Shown here piece by piece: positions 29,933 through 38,859 of a stretch of DNA of 64,000 nt. The position numbers and the translations under genes are program-made. This stretch comes from Mycolicibacter sinensis. Its GTDB lineage: Bacteria; Actinomycetota; Actinomycetes; Mycobacteriales; Mycobacteriaceae. How positions within the stretch are numbered: position 1 is the stretch's first letter; every line of letters begins with the position of its first letter. The stretch spans positions 1 to 64,000 of the forward strand of contig NZ_LZIN01000019.1 in NCBI RefSeq assembly GCF_001667375.1. The letters run 5' to 3'. Under the pieces are notes generated by a model. It made no database searches, was not told the DNA's origin, and saw only the letters and a program-made list of their open reading frames with translations.

Positions 29933-30150
29933 GTCGTCTCCCAAGCGCCCGGCCCGGGGACGACGCCGCGCAGGTTACGCGAGCACCGCGGTACCACCCC
30001 GCTTGCCGCGCTGCCGACGCGACCGCTCAACAAGGCTGTGACGGGCTTACCCGTTCGGTTCTACTGAGGCCGGTCTCTGCCTGGCCCGTTCTTCCGAAGA
30101 CTCCCCGGTGATGGCCGGATCATTGCCGTTGGCACCAGAGTCTAGATCCC
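29933..30150 (-). promoter_or_regulatory. T-box riboswitch (ileS leader)
   Basis: The ileS leader contains the highly conserved T-box sequence TGGTACCGCGG (minus strand, 29986-29996), which pairs with the free 3' end of uncharged tRNA. About 115 bases upstream the specifier loop carries an isoleucine codon, in GCCATCACCGGGGAG (ATC at 30110-30112). Between T-box and gene, GTCGTCCCC (29956-29964) can pair with GGGAGACGAC (29933-29942), the ribosome-binding region just ahead of the GTG. There is no T-run terminator. This fits the short actinobacterial T-boxes that act on translation. A possible -10 box TAGACT is at 30139-30144; exact 5' end is not determined. Confidence 0.9.
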
Positions 30151-30186
30151 CTGGTCGATCTTCGTATTGGCAGGGCCGTCGGACCC

Positions 30187-30192
30187 TACACT
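30187..30192 (+). promoter_or_regulatory. -10 box of a leaderless transcript
   Basis: TACACT ends 7 bases before the GTG start of the lipase gene, the spacing expected when transcription begins at the first base of the start codon. No Shine-Dalgarno sequence is present, which agrees with leaderless translation, common in mycobacteria. Confidence 0.5.
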
Positions 30193-30199
30193 TTTTCGC

Positions 30200-30958
30200 G
30201 TGGCATTCAGCGCGTCCTATGCCCGCGATGTGGTTCTGCCGCTGGCGCAGGCGGCCTACACGGTGATGACCGGCGCCCAGCCCACGCTGCCGCCCGGGTT
30301 CGCCCAGACCGCCCTGATCAAGGCCGATTCCACGCACCTGGCCGCACTGCCCGACCAGCACCCGGCAAAAGCGATGGCCAAGGACACCAACGTCTTCGGG
30401 TTGATGGGGCACGACAGCGCGACCGGCACCGCGTTCGTGTCCTTTCGCGGCAGCGCGGACGTGGCCGACTGGATCGCCGACTTCGACTTCGTGCCGGCGG
30501 TCTATGCACCCGTCAGCGGGTTCGGCCAGGTCCACGCCGGGTTCCAGGACGTCTACCGCTGCGTCCGGGGCAGCATCGCCGCCAACCTGCCCGCCGCCAC
30601 CCACGGCTGCAACCAGATCCTGATCACCGGCGACAGCCTCGGCGCGGCACTGGCCGTGCTGGCGGCGCCGGACATCGCCCTGGCGATGCCGCCCAACACC
30701 ATCGAGCCGCGGCTGACCACCTTCGCCGGGCCGCGGGTCGGGCTGCCCGACTTCGCCGCCGCCTTCGACGCGGCGATCGAATGCTGCTATCGGGTGGTGA
30801 ACTTCCTCGACGTCGTGCCGCTGGTACCGCCGTCGCCGTACGTGCACGTGGGGGCCGAGATCGCTGTGGACAGCGGCGGGGCTATCGACCTCGGCTGGCG
30901 GCACAGCCTGGCCGCCTATCACGCCGGGCTGTCGGCGCTGATGGCCGCGCCGCCATGA
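30200..30958 (+). CDS. Class 3 (fungal-type) lipase family protein
   Basis: A 252-residue alpha/beta hydrolase predicted to hydrolyse acylglycerols. It shows the lipase-3 pattern: FVSFRGSADVADWIADFDF, the nucleophile in ILITGDSLGAALAVLAAP (GxSxG), the aspartate in VVNFLDVVPLVPP and a C-terminal histidine in WRHSLAAYH. No signal peptide is evident. The start is GTG at 30200, probably leaderless. Its stop overlaps the start of the PE-PPE hydrolase gene (ATGA), so the two are translationally coupled and may act on related lipids. Confidence 0.88.
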   Translation: MAFSASYARDVVLPLAQAAYTVMTGAQPTLPPGFAQTALIKADSTHLAALPDQHPAKAMAKDTNVFGLMGHDSATGTAFVSFRGSADVADWIADFDFVPAVYAPVSGFGQVHAGFQDVYRCVRGSIAANLPAATHGCNQILITGDSLGAALAVLAAPDIALAMPPNTIEPRLTTFAGPRVGLPDFAAAFDAAIECCYRVVNFLDVVPLVPPSPYVHVGAEIAVDSGGAIDLGWRHSLAAYHAGLSALMAAPP

Positions 30959-32406
30959 CCAAGCCGGTTGCTCGCGGACTGTGTATGGCGGCCACCGTCC
31001 TGATCGGGCTCGTCCCGGCGGTACCGGGATCTCGAGCGGGTGAGGTGCGGCTCGCCGGCCTGAGCGATGGCTTGGGAGACGGGTTAGCGCTGATCATGGG
31101 CGGCAGCGGGATCCCGCTCCCGCCGCCCGGCTATGTCGACGCCGCCACCACGCTCTACCTCCAACCGCACGGCTTCACCGGGACACCGCAGGCCCTGTTC
31201 ACCCCGGCGGGCTTCTACCCCACGACCGGCGTCAAGAGCCTCCCGGCGTTCGTCTCCGAAACCCAGGGGGCGCAGATGCTCAGTGAGACGGTCACCCGCC
31301 AAATCGCCGGCGGCGGTGTGGACGCGACGAATCCGATGGTGGTCTTCGGCTACTCGCAGAGCTCAGCGCTGTCCTCGCTGGCCATGCCCCAGCTCGCCGA
31401 CCAGGGCATACCGGCCGAGGATGTTCACTTCGTGCTGGTCGGCGACACCGCGGCACCCAACGGCGGGCTACTGGAACGCTTCGACGTCCCGCTGGGTTCG
31501 AACCCGTCGATCCCGAGCCTGGGCATCACATTCGGCCATCCCACGCCAGACCTCTACCCCACCGAGGTCTACACGCTCGAATACGACGGGTTCGCCGACT
31601 TCCCGCAGTACCCGCTCAATCCGCTGGCGGTCCTGAACGCCATGGCCGGAATGGTTCTCGAGCACTTCACCTACCTGGGGCTGGAACCCGACCAGATCGC
31701 GGACGCCATACCGCTGCCGACGGCGGACGCCGACTCACTGACCCACTACTTCGTGATTCCGCAGGATCATCTGCCGCTACTGGATCTGGTGCGCTTCCTG
31801 CCGTTCCTCGGCAATCCGCTGGCCGACCTGGTGGAGCCGGTGATGAAGATCCTGGTGAACCTCGGCTACGGCGGCATCACCGAGGGCTGGAGCCAGGGCC
31901 CGGCGGACGTGGAAACCCCGTTCGGCCTCTTCCCGCCGGACCTCGATTGGGGCGAAGTCTTCAACGCGCTGGCCACGGCGATACCGGAAGGGCTCGTCGC
32001 CGCCGGCCGGGATCTGCTGGACCCGCGCACTTACGACGTCTTCGCCTCGATCGCCGACAATCCGGCGACCGGCCCGCTGCTGCGGGCGGCGTACGCGGTC
32101 GGCGACCTCAGCATTCATCCGGCCGCCTTCCTCGACGATCCGAACCTGTCGACCTTCACCCAGGTGTTCAACGCGCTGGACCTCGGGTCATCGGCGACGC
32201 CGTCGGAGTGGTACACCCAGCTGCTCCCGCTGGCCGACATGTTCACGGCATTGACCGTGACCCTGCCGGTCTACAACCTGACAATTTTTCTCGACCAGCT
32301 CGAGTCAGGCAACCTCATCGAGGCAATCGGTCTTCCGATCGCGGCCGACATGACGCTGATCCCGATCGCCGTAGCCCTCGGACTCGGACTCGGCGGCGGC
32401 CTCTAG
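30955..32406 (+). CDS. Secreted PE-PPE-domain hydrolase without PE or PPE N-terminus
   Basis: A 483-residue protein with a signal peptide (MTKPVARGLCMAATVLIGLV, cleavage near SRAG) followed directly by the PE-PPE alpha/beta-hydrolase domain: ALIMGGSGIPLPPPGYVDAA, FGYSQSSALSSLAMPQLA (nucleophile serine in GYSQS), and DGFADFPQYPLNPLAVLNA. Such domains are serine esterases, elsewhere fused to PE or PPE targeting modules; here general secretion appears to replace type VII targeting. The C-terminal 200 residues form an extra region. ATG at 30955 overlaps the lipase stop. It is paralogous to the product of 45951-47018. Confidence 0.88.
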   Translation: MTKPVARGLCMAATVLIGLVPAVPGSRAGEVRLAGLSDGLGDGLALIMGGSGIPLPPPGYVDAATTLYLQPHGFTGTPQALFTPAGFYPTTGVKSLPAFVSETQGAQMLSETVTRQIAGGGVDATNPMVVFGYSQSSALSSLAMPQLADQGIPAEDVHFVLVGDTAAPNGGLLERFDVPLGSNPSIPSLGITFGHPTPDLYPTEVYTLEYDGFADFPQYPLNPLAVLNAMAGMVLEHFTYLGLEPDQIADAIPLPTADADSLTHYFVIPQDHLPLLDLVRFLPFLGNPLADLVEPVMKILVNLGYGGITEGWSQGPADVETPFGLFPPDLDWGEVFNALATAIPEGLVAAGRDLLDPRTYDVFASIADNPATGPLLRAAYAVGDLSIHPAAFLDDPNLSTFTQVFNALDLGSSATPSEWYTQLLPLADMFTALTVTLPVYNLTIFLDQLESGNLIEAIGLPIAADMTLIPIAVALGLGLGGGL

Positions 32407-32921
32407 CGCGCCTCCCGGCACTCCCAGGAATCGGGCATCAGCCCCGTCTCGATGAAGTCGGTCAGCTCCGCCGCCTGCTCGGGTTCCAGCTCGGAGTCGG
32501 CGGCGCGGTAGATGACCTGCTCCTCTTTGGAGTTGTGCACGGCGAGCTGATCGAGCAGCAGTCGGCAGATCGCGCCGATCCGCTCGGTGTCACCGCCGGC
32601 CACCAGGCTCGCCAGCGCATCCATGCTGCGCCAGATCTCGCCGTGCTCGGTCATCATCACCGCGACCGGCATCGCCATCCCGCCGTGCCGGATCGGCGGA
32701 AACAGGATCCGCTCCTCGAGGTAGATGTGCCGGCGCAGCGCTTCCAGAGCCGCGTTCACCTCGTCGGCATCGACCCGGCCGTCCCGGAGCCCGATCAGGA
32801 ACGCTTCGAGGCGGGCGTCGACCTCTTGATGCTCACGTTCCAGCATGGCCGACGGGGACCTGTCTGATTTCTCAACGGACACCGGCGTTCCCCAATTCAA
32901 CTCAGACAGTGGCTTTCGCAC
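32403..32921 (-). CDS. Hemerythrin-like (HHE) domain protein
   Basis: A 172-residue diiron/oxygen-binding hemerythrin-type protein. Ligand motifs are visible: LEREHQEVDARLEAF, LRRHIYLEERILFPP, MTEHGEIWRSMD and LAVHNSKEEQVIYRAAD. It is closely related to the product of the gene just upstream, so this is a tandem duplication. The GTG at 32921 overlaps the upstream gene by 20 bases in another frame; internal starts nearer MLEREHQEVD are also possible. It is the last gene of the OsmC-HHE-HHE run. A role in oxygen or NO/redox sensing is inferred. Confidence 0.87.
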   Translation of the reverse strand: MRKPLSELNWGTPVSVEKSDRSPSAMLEREHQEVDARLEAFLIGLRDGRVDADEVNAALEALRRHIYLEERILFPPIRHGGMAMPVAVMMTEHGEIWRSMDALASLVAGGDTERIGAICRLLLDQLAVHNSKEEQVIYRAADSELEPEQAAELTDFIETGLMPDSWECREAR

Positions 32922-33384
32922 AGACCCAGCCCTCGGGCATCCGGCCCGCTTCGAGGAACCCCGCCAGTTCGGCGGCCTGCTCGGGCGCCAGGCCGGTGTC
33001 GGCGGCCGGGTAGATCACCGGCTCCTCGACCTTGTTGTGGTCGACCAACAGCGCCACCAGCCGTTGGCAGACTTCCCGCAACGTGTCGGGGTCGGCTGAA
33101 TCGCCCGGCCCGCCGACCAGGCGGTCGAGTGCGTCGGCGGTGCGCCAGATCTCCCCGTGCCCGCGGATCATCCCGAACACCGACATCATCTGGGCGCCCT
33201 TGCTGATCGGCGGGAACAGGAGCTGTTCTTCCATATAGATGTGGCGCCGCAGCGCTGCCAGGGTCGCCCGGAGGGCCTCGGCGTCCACGCTGCCGGCATC
33301 CAGCTTGTCCAGGAAATCCCCGATGCCGGCGTCGATCTCCTGATGCTCGCGTTCCAGTGCGGCCGAGAGGTTTCCGTCAGACAT
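32902..33384 (-). CDS. Hemerythrin-like (HHE) domain protein
   Basis: A 160-residue HHE-domain protein with ligand motifs LEREHQEIDAGIGDF, LRRHIYMEEQLLFPP, IRGHGEIWRTADAL and LLVDHNKVEEPVIYPAAD. It shares long stretches with the next gene's product. ATG at 33384 is chosen since MSDGNLSAALEREHQ begins the conserved domain; a longer upstream reading (25 residues, Arg-rich) is unlikely. The OsmC gene ends 14 bases upstream on the same strand, suggesting a three-gene peroxide/oxygen response unit. Confidence 0.87.
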   Translation of the reverse strand: MSDGNLSAALEREHQEIDAGIGDFLDKLDAGSVDAEALRATLAALRRHIYMEEQLLFPPISKGAQMMSVFGMIRGHGEIWRTADALDRLVGGPGDSADPDTLREVCQRLVALLVDHNKVEEPVIYPAADTGLAPEQAAELAGFLEAGRMPEGWVCAKATV

Positions 33385-33398
33385 CAGCGCCACCCCGC

Positions 33399-33839
33399 TC
33401 ACACCAGCGCGGCATCGAGGCTGATCTCGGCCCCGGCGAACAACCGCGACACCGGGCACAGCGCAGCGGCGGCGCTGACCACCTCCGCGAAGCCGTCGGC
33501 GTCCAGACCGGCCACCTTCGCCCGAATCGTCAGCCTGGAGGTGGTGATGGTGGGCAGCCCGTCGACCTCCTCGAGGGTGACCGTCGAGGTGACATCGAGG
33601 CGCTGTGGCGGGGTGTCGTTCTCACCGAGCTTGAGCGACAACGCCATTGCGAAACACGACGAGTGGGCCGCGGCAGCGAGTTCCTCCGGGCTGGTCTTTC
33701 CGCCGGGCTGCTCGGTGCGGGCCGCCCAGGTCACCGGCAGACCGTCGAGGGCACCGCTGCTGCCGTGACCCAACGTTCCCGCCCCGGTAGCCAGCGGTCC
33801 TTCCCAGGTGGTCTGTACGGTCCGATCCGCGATGCTCAT
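33399..33839 (-). CDS. OsmC/Ohr family peroxiredoxin-like protein
   Basis: A 146-residue thiol peroxidase of the OsmC type, which reduces organic hydroperoxides. Both catalytic cysteines are present: AAAAHSSCFAMALSLKL and SAAAALCPVSRLFAGAEI. The sequence starts MSIADRTVQTTWEGPLATGA, like E. coli OsmC. ATG at 33839 is clear. It heads a minus-strand run with two hemerythrin-like genes. An inverted repeat at 33895-33916 lies about 60 bases upstream over the likely promoter. Confidence 0.9.
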   Translation of the reverse strand: MSIADRTVQTTWEGPLATGAGTLGHGSSGALDGLPVTWAARTEQPGGKTSPEELAAAAHSSCFAMALSLKLGENDTPPQRLDVTSTVTLEEVDGLPTITTSRLTIRAKVAGLDADGFAEVVSAAAALCPVSRLFAGAEISLDAALV

Positions 33840-33894
33840 CTGCCGCCTCCTCGGTGCGGACGCCGGCTAGGAGCTGGAACCCGCACCAGTATTT

Positions 33895-33916
33895 TTCACA
33901 ATCAACGATTGTTGAA
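33895..33916 (-). promoter_or_regulatory. Operator-like dyad upstream of the OsmC gene
   Basis: On the minus strand TTCAACAATCGTTGATTGTGAA contains the perfect repeat TCAAC-AATC-GTTGA and overlapping CAATC-GTT-GATTG, within a locally AT-rich patch. It ends about 56 bases before the OsmC start, followed by AATACT, a possible -10 box. Size and symmetry resemble MarR- or TetR-type sites; no such regulator is encoded in the window. Confidence 0.5.
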
Positions 33917-33962
33917 ATGCTAGTGCATCGGGCAGCGCGCTGACCAGAGCCGATCGGCCCTA

Positions 33963-36900
33963 CTACCGGTCGGTTTCCTCCTCCGGTGGCTGCACGGTGG
34001 CCAGCACCTCACTGGGGCGATCCTCGCCGGGTGCGTCGGGCCGTCCGGACAGCTCGGGGAACGCCGTGGCCACCATGTCCTCGAACGTGGTCGTCTCGTC
34101 CGGTTCCGCAGCCGCCGAGACGTCCTGGTCGACATCCTCAGCGTCGTCAACGTCATCGGAGGCGACGACGGCAACAGCCTCATCAGCGTCGTCGGCGCCG
34201 GCCACGTCGGTGTACGCAGCGTCGGTGTCGATGTCGTCAGCGGCCGCCGTGACCGGTCCGGTCCCGCGCGGCGCGCGCGGCGGATGCTCCCGCACGTTCA
34301 ACGGCCACCAGAACCACCGGCCCAGCAGCGCAGCCATGGACGGCATCATGAACGAACGCACGATCAAGGTGTCGAACAGCAGGCCCAGGCCGATCGTGGT
34401 GCCCACCTGGCCCACCACCCGCAGGTCGCTGACCAGCATCGAGGCCATCGTGAACGCGAACACCAAGCCGGCAGCGGTGACGACCTTGCCGGTGCCGCCC
34501 ATCGCCCGGATGATGCCGGTCTTGATCCCGGCGCCGAGTTCCTCCTTGAACCGGGCGACCAGCAGCAGGTTGTAGTCACAGCCCACCGCCAGCAGGATGA
34601 TCACCGACATCACCATCACCAGCCAGTGCAGGTGGATGCCGAAGATGTACTGCCACACCAACACCGACAGCCCGACCGACGCCCCCAGTGAAGCCAGCAC
34701 CGTCCCGACGATCACCAGCGAGGCGACGAAGCTACGCGTGATCAACAGCATGATGATGAAAATGATTGCCAGCGAAGCGATCCCGGCGATCAGTAGGTCG
34801 TAGTCGGCGATTCCCTGCAGGTCATTGAAGAGCGCGGCGGTACCGGCCACATAGACCTGAGCCGACGACAGCGGCGTCCCCTTCAGAGATTCGGTGGCGG
34901 CCTTCTTGATCAGGTTCACCCGCGCCATGCCTTCCGGCGTCGCCGGATAGCCGTCATGGGTGACGAAGAAGCGTGCCGCGTGACCGTCGGGCGAGAGGAA
35001 CAGCTGGATCACCCGTTTGAAGTCCGGGTTGTCGAACGCCTCCCGCGGCAGGTAGAACGAGTCGTCGCTCTTGGCCGCGTCGAAGTCCTGGCCCATCGCG
35101 GCCGAATCCCCGCCGACCTCCTCGAACTGCGCCATCATCCCGGACATGGTGCTGTGCAGGGTGAGCAGCATGGTCTGCATGCTGCGTAGCGCCGCGATCT
35201 GCGCCGGCATCATCTCCAGCAGCTGCGGTGTCACCACGTCGACGTTGGTCATCACCGGTGCCAGCTCGTTGAGCTTGTCGGTGAGCTGGGTCGCACCGTC
35301 CATCGAGGCGTACGCCGACCGCAGCGACAGGCAGGTCGGGTCCCCGCGGCAATCATTGGTGTCAACGGATTGCCGCAGCAGCTTGGAATTCGCGTTGAAA
35401 TCGGCCATGTGGGCGCGCATCTGCTGGGCCAGATCCATCGCCTCGTACGAGACACCGGTCGCCTCGTGGGTGTTGGTGCCCAACTGCTGCATGAGCGCGT
35501 ACATCCGCTGCAGCGAGGCGATGGTGCCCTCGAGTTCGTCGGCCTGCTTGCGCATGTCGGCGACCCGGTTCTTCATGAAATCCAGGTTCTGCATCTGCCC
35601 GGCGCTTTGCATGCTCAGCAGGAACGGGATCGAGGTATGCCCCAGCGGGGTGCCCTCGGGCCGGGTCACCCCTTGCACCATGGCGACGCCCTCGACCGCG
35701 AAGACGCTTTTCGCCAGCTTGTTGAGCACCAGGAAGTCCGCCGAGTTGCGCATGTCGTGGTCGGATTCGATCAGCAGCACCTCGGGCAGCAGCCGCGATT
35801 CCGGGAAGTGCCGTGATGCGGCCGCCCAGCCGAGGTTGGCCGGGGTGTCGGCCGGGATGAACGACGGGTCCTTGTAGCTGACCTGGTAGCCGGGCAGCGC
35901 CAGCAGTCCGATGAGCGCGACCGAACACGCGGCCACGAAGATCGGTCCGGGCCAGCGCACGATCGCCGTGCCCACCTTGCGCCAGCCCCGATCCGACATC
36001 TTGCGCCGGGGTTCGAGCAGCCCGAAGCGACTGGCGACGGCCAGCACCGCGGGGACCAGCGTCAGCGCGATCGCCACCGCGACCAGCATGCCGACCGCGC
36101 ACGGGATGCCCATGGTCTGGAAGACCGGTAGCCGGGTGAAGCTCAGGCAGAAGGTGGCGCCGGCGATCGTCATGCCCGACGCCAGCACCACGTGGGCGAC
36201 TCCGCGGTAGGTGGTGAAGTAGGCCGTCTTCGGGTCCTCGCCGGCGTGGCGGGCCTCGTGGTAGCGGCCGATGAAGAAGATGCCGTAGTCGGTCCCGGCG
36301 GCGATCGCCAGTGTCACCAGGATGTTGATCGCGAAGGTGGACAATCCGATCCACCCCATGTGGCCCAGGAAGGCCACGATTCCGCGCGCCGCCGCCAGCT
36401 CGACGCCGACAACCGCCAACAGCACAGCGACGGTGCTGAGCGAGCGATAGAGCAGCAACAGCATCAGCGAGATCACCGACACGGTGGCGATCAGGATCTT
36501 CAGCACCGCACGGTCACCGCTGGTGTTCATGTCGGTGACCATCGGCGCCGGGCCGGTGACGTAGGCGCGCACGCCGGGCGGCGCGGGCGTGTGCGACACG
36601 ATGTCGCGGACCGCTTCGACCGATTCGTTGGCCAGCGCCTCGCCCTGGTTGCCAGCGAGGTTCAGCTGGACCAGCGCCGCTTTGCCGTCAGAACTCTGGG
36701 CTCCCCCCGCGGTAAGCGGGTCCCCCCAGAAGTCCTGGATGTGCTGGATGTGCTTGGTGTCGGCGTTGAGCTGGGCGATCAGCTCGTTGTAGTAGTGGTG
36801 GGCGGCATCGCCGAGGGGCTCGTCGCCTTCGATGACGATCATCGCCGCACTGTCGGTGTTCGACTCCTGGAAGGAGTGTCCCAGCCGCGCCATCGCCTGA

Positions 36901-37100
36901 ATCGACGGCGCGTCCTTGGCGCTCAACGACACCGGGTGTTCCTTGGCGACCTGCTCCAGTGGTGGAACGGCGAGGCTCACCAGAAGCGTGATCCCCACCC
37001 AGCCGAGAATGATCGGCAACGCGAACTTACGGACCAATTCCGCCGCAGACGGCCGGCTACGGCTCAGGTGCGTTTTCGTCACTTCTGCAAGGCCCCTCAC
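33963..37100 (-). CDS. MmpL-family RND transporter
   Basis: A 1045-residue inner-membrane transporter that exports lipids or siderophores in mycobacteria. It has two MMPL halves, each with a large loop. Proton-relay Asp-Tyr pairs are seen in [19 protein letters not shown] and [17 protein letters not shown]. The second loop contains a long helical region ([20 protein letters not shown] onwards). After the last membrane helix there is a strongly acidic C-terminal tail of about 110 residues. No MmpS partner is next to it. The BVMO gene lies 59 bases upstream on the same strand. Which MmpL it corresponds to is unclear; MmpL4/5-type by general sequence. Confidence 0.93.
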   Translation of the reverse strand: MRGLAEVTKTHLSRSRPSAAELVRKFALPIILGWVGITLLVSLAVPPLEQVAKEHPVSLSAKDAPSIQAMARLGHSFQESNTDSAAMIVIEGDEPLGDAAHHYYNELIAQLNADTKHIQHIQDFWGDPLTAGGAQSSDGKAALVQLNLAGNQGEALANESVEAVRDIVSHTPAPPGVRAYVTGPAPMVTDMNTSGDRAVLKILIATVSVISLMLLLLYRSLSTVAVLLAVVGVELAAARGIVAFLGHMGWIGLSTFAINILVTLAIAAGTDYGIFFIGRYHEARHAGEDPKTAYFTTYRGVAHVVLASGMTIAGATFCLSFTRLPVFQTMGIPCAVGMLVAVAIALTLVPAVLAVASRFGLLEPRRKMSDRGWRKVGTAIVRWPGPIFVAACSVALIGLLALPGYQVSYKDPSFIPADTPANLGWAAASRHFPESRLLPEVLLIESDHDMRNSADFLVLNKLAKSVFAVEGVAMVQGVTRPEGTPLGHTSIPFLLSMQSAGQMQNLDFMKNRVADMRKQADELEGTIASLQRMYALMQQLGTNTHEATGVSYEAMDLAQQMRAHMADFNANSKLLRQSVDTNDCRGDPTCLSLRSAYASMDGATQLTDKLNELAPVMTNVDVVTPQLLEMMPAQIAALRSMQTMLLTLHSTMSGMMAQFEEVGGDSAAMGQDFDAAKSDDSFYLPREAFDNPDFKRVIQLFLSPDGHAARFFVTHDGYPATPEGMARVNLIKKAATESLKGTPLSSAQVYVAGTAALFNDLQGIADYDLLIAGIASLAIIFIIMLLITRSFVASLVIVGTVLASLGASVGLSVLVWQYIFGIHLHWLVMVMSVIILLAVGCDYNLLLVARFKEELGAGIKTGIIRAMGGTGKVVTAAGLVFAFTMASMLVSDLRVVGQVGTTIGLGLLFDTLIVRSFMMPSMAALLGRWFWWPLNVREHPPRAPRGTGPVTAAADDIDTDAAYTDVAGADDADEAVAVVASDDVDDAEDVDQDVSAAAEPDETTTFEDMVATAFPELSGRPDAPGEDRPSEVLATVQPPEEETDR

Positions 37101-37159
37101 CAGACGATTTCCCCCAAACGATCACTGTAACCCCAGTTCATCGACCGCAGCAGCGGAAG

Positions 37160-38656
37160 CTACCCGATCAGATAGTCCGACAGGGGGAAGTGATCCTGCT
37201 CCTTGACCGCGGTGCGCACCGAGGTCGGCCGGAAGAGCGGGGCCTCTCCGGTGTTGTGGTTGAACCAATAGGAATTCGACGTCGCGCAGTTGCCGAGGTG
37301 GAACACCGAGCTGTCCAGCAGGCCCATCATCCGCTCGTAGAACGCGGTGTTGGCCTCTTCGGTGACCTCGAAGGTGCGCGCTTGGCGCCGCTGCAACTCA
37401 CCGAACAGCCGGTTCATGTGCCGCATCTGGTATTCCACGGTGTTGAACCACGACAGCCCCACCCAGGCGAACGGGCTGGCCATGTTGATGAAGTTCGGAA
37501 ACTGGGGCGCTGTCATGCCCTGGTAGGCCTGGAAGCGGGTCTCCCGCCACCACTTGCCCAGATTGCGCCCGCCGCGACCGACCACTTCGATCGCCGGCAG
37601 GTTGCCCTCCCAGACGTCGAAGCCCGTCGCCAGCACCAGGGTGTCGATCTCGCGCTTGGTGCCGTCGGCGGAGACGATGCCGTCCGGTTCGATCCGCTCG
37701 ATGCCGGCGGTTTCCAGGTGCACGTGCGGCTTGGTGAACGTCGGGTAGTAGTCATTGGAGATCGACGGACGCTTGCAGCCGAAGTCGAAGTCGGGACGCA
37801 TCTTGCGGGCCAGCTCGCGATCACGCACCGACTTGAGCCGATGCAGGGCGGATTGGGCCGCCATCGCCTTGTTGAGCAGCTTGAACCGCCGGTAGCGCCA
37901 CATCGTCAGGACCATCATGAAGTCGGTGACGTTGTCGGTGATCCACCGCACGATGCGCTGGGTGAAGGGCACCCGGGCGAACATCCGCTGCACCACCGGC
38001 GGGAACGCCACATCGGATTTGGGCGTCACCAGGATCGGCGTGCGCTGATACACCGTCAGCTCGGCGACCTCTTTGGCCAACTCCGGGATCACCTGGATCC
38101 CGGTCGAACCGGTGCCGATGATGGCCGCCCGCCGCCCGGCCATGGAGTACTCGTGGTCCCAGGCCGCGGTGTGCACGATGCGCCCGGCGAAAGTGTCGAT
38201 ACCGGGGATGTCCGGTGTCTTCGGCTGGCACAAGAAGCCGGTAGCCACGATGAGGAATTGCGCCGTCAGGGTCTCGCCGCCGGCCACGCTCACCCGCCAC
38301 ACCTTGGCGTCCTCGTCCCACTGGGCGCCGTCGACGCAGGTGTTGAAGCGCATGAAGCGGCTCACGTCGTACTTGTTGGCGACGTGCTCGGCGTAGGCCT
38401 GGACCTCATGGCCCGGAGCGAACAGCCGCGACCAGTACGGGTTGGGCTCAAACCAATAGGAATAGGTCGTCGAGGGCTGATCGACGGAGAGGCCGGGATA
38501 GTGGTTGACCCGCCACGTCCCGCCGAGGCCGTCCTCGCGGTCGACGATCAGGATGTTCTGGTAACCCAGCCGGTTCAGTTGGATCGCCGCGCCGATTCCA
38601 CCGAAGCCCGCTCCCACGATGATGGCCTCGTAGTGCTGGTACTGCTGGGTCCCCAT
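37160..38656 (-). CDS. Flavin-containing monooxygenase, Baeyer-Villiger type
   Basis: A 498-residue FAD/NADPH monooxygenase. It has the FAD Rossmann motif IIVGAGFGGIGAAIQL, the BVMO fingerprint FAGRIVHTAAWD and the NADPH motif AAIIGTGSTGIQVIPEL. Enzymes of this kind insert oxygen next to ketones, or oxidise thioethers and amines (EthA and MymA are mycobacterial examples). ATG at 38656 gives MGTQQYQHYEAIIVGAGFGG. It shares a 203-base divergent promoter region with the AurF-like gene and precedes mmpL, suggesting oxidation then export of one compound. Substrate unknown. Confidence 0.9.
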   Translation of the reverse strand: MGTQQYQHYEAIIVGAGFGGIGAAIQLNRLGYQNILIVDREDGLGGTWRVNHYPGLSVDQPSTTYSYWFEPNPYWSRLFAPGHEVQAYAEHVANKYDVSRFMRFNTCVDGAQWDEDAKVWRVSVAGGETLTAQFLIVATGFLCQPKTPDIPGIDTFAGRIVHTAAWDHEYSMAGRRAAIIGTGSTGIQVIPELAKEVAELTVYQRTPILVTPKSDVAFPPVVQRMFARVPFTQRIVRWITDNVTDFMMVLTMWRYRRFKLLNKAMAAQSALHRLKSVRDRELARKMRPDFDFGCKRPSISNDYYPTFTKPHVHLETAGIERIEPDGIVSADGTKREIDTLVLATGFDVWEGNLPAIEVVGRGGRNLGKWWRETRFQAYQGMTAPQFPNFINMASPFAWVGLSWFNTVEYQMRHMNRLFGELQRRQARTFEVTEEANTAFYERMMGLLDSSVFHLGNCATSNSYWFNHNTGEAPLFRPTSVRTAVKEQDHFPLSDYLIG

Positions 38657-38859
38657 AAGGTGAACACGCTACCGCAACTTCGCGGCACGCCGTTGTGCGC
38701 GCAGCCCGTTCGGACTGCGGACTGCACGAACCGGCGGTAAGGTAACGGACGCTGACCGGTCGCGGGATGGCGGCAATCACACCACAACAGGGCGACGGGT
38801 CTTAGTGTTTTGCCAATCTCGACGGTAAGCTTCGGCCCAGCCGCCGACTTCTTCGCGCG

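Noticed and set aside
28143..30041. A 632-codon open frame opposite ileS
   Set aside because: It runs antisense through ileS catalytic motifs and into the T-box leader; composition is that of a shadow frame.
30000..30199. tRNA gene suspected in the structured stretch before ileS
   Set aside because: The folded elements match a T-box leader (TGGTACCGCGG), not a cloverleaf; no T-loop GGTTCRANNCC pattern with acceptor pairing was found.
33385..33459. Longer N-terminus for the upstream hemerythrin-like protein
   Set aside because: The added residues are Arg-rich and unlike the family; ATG at 33384 leads directly into the conserved helix.
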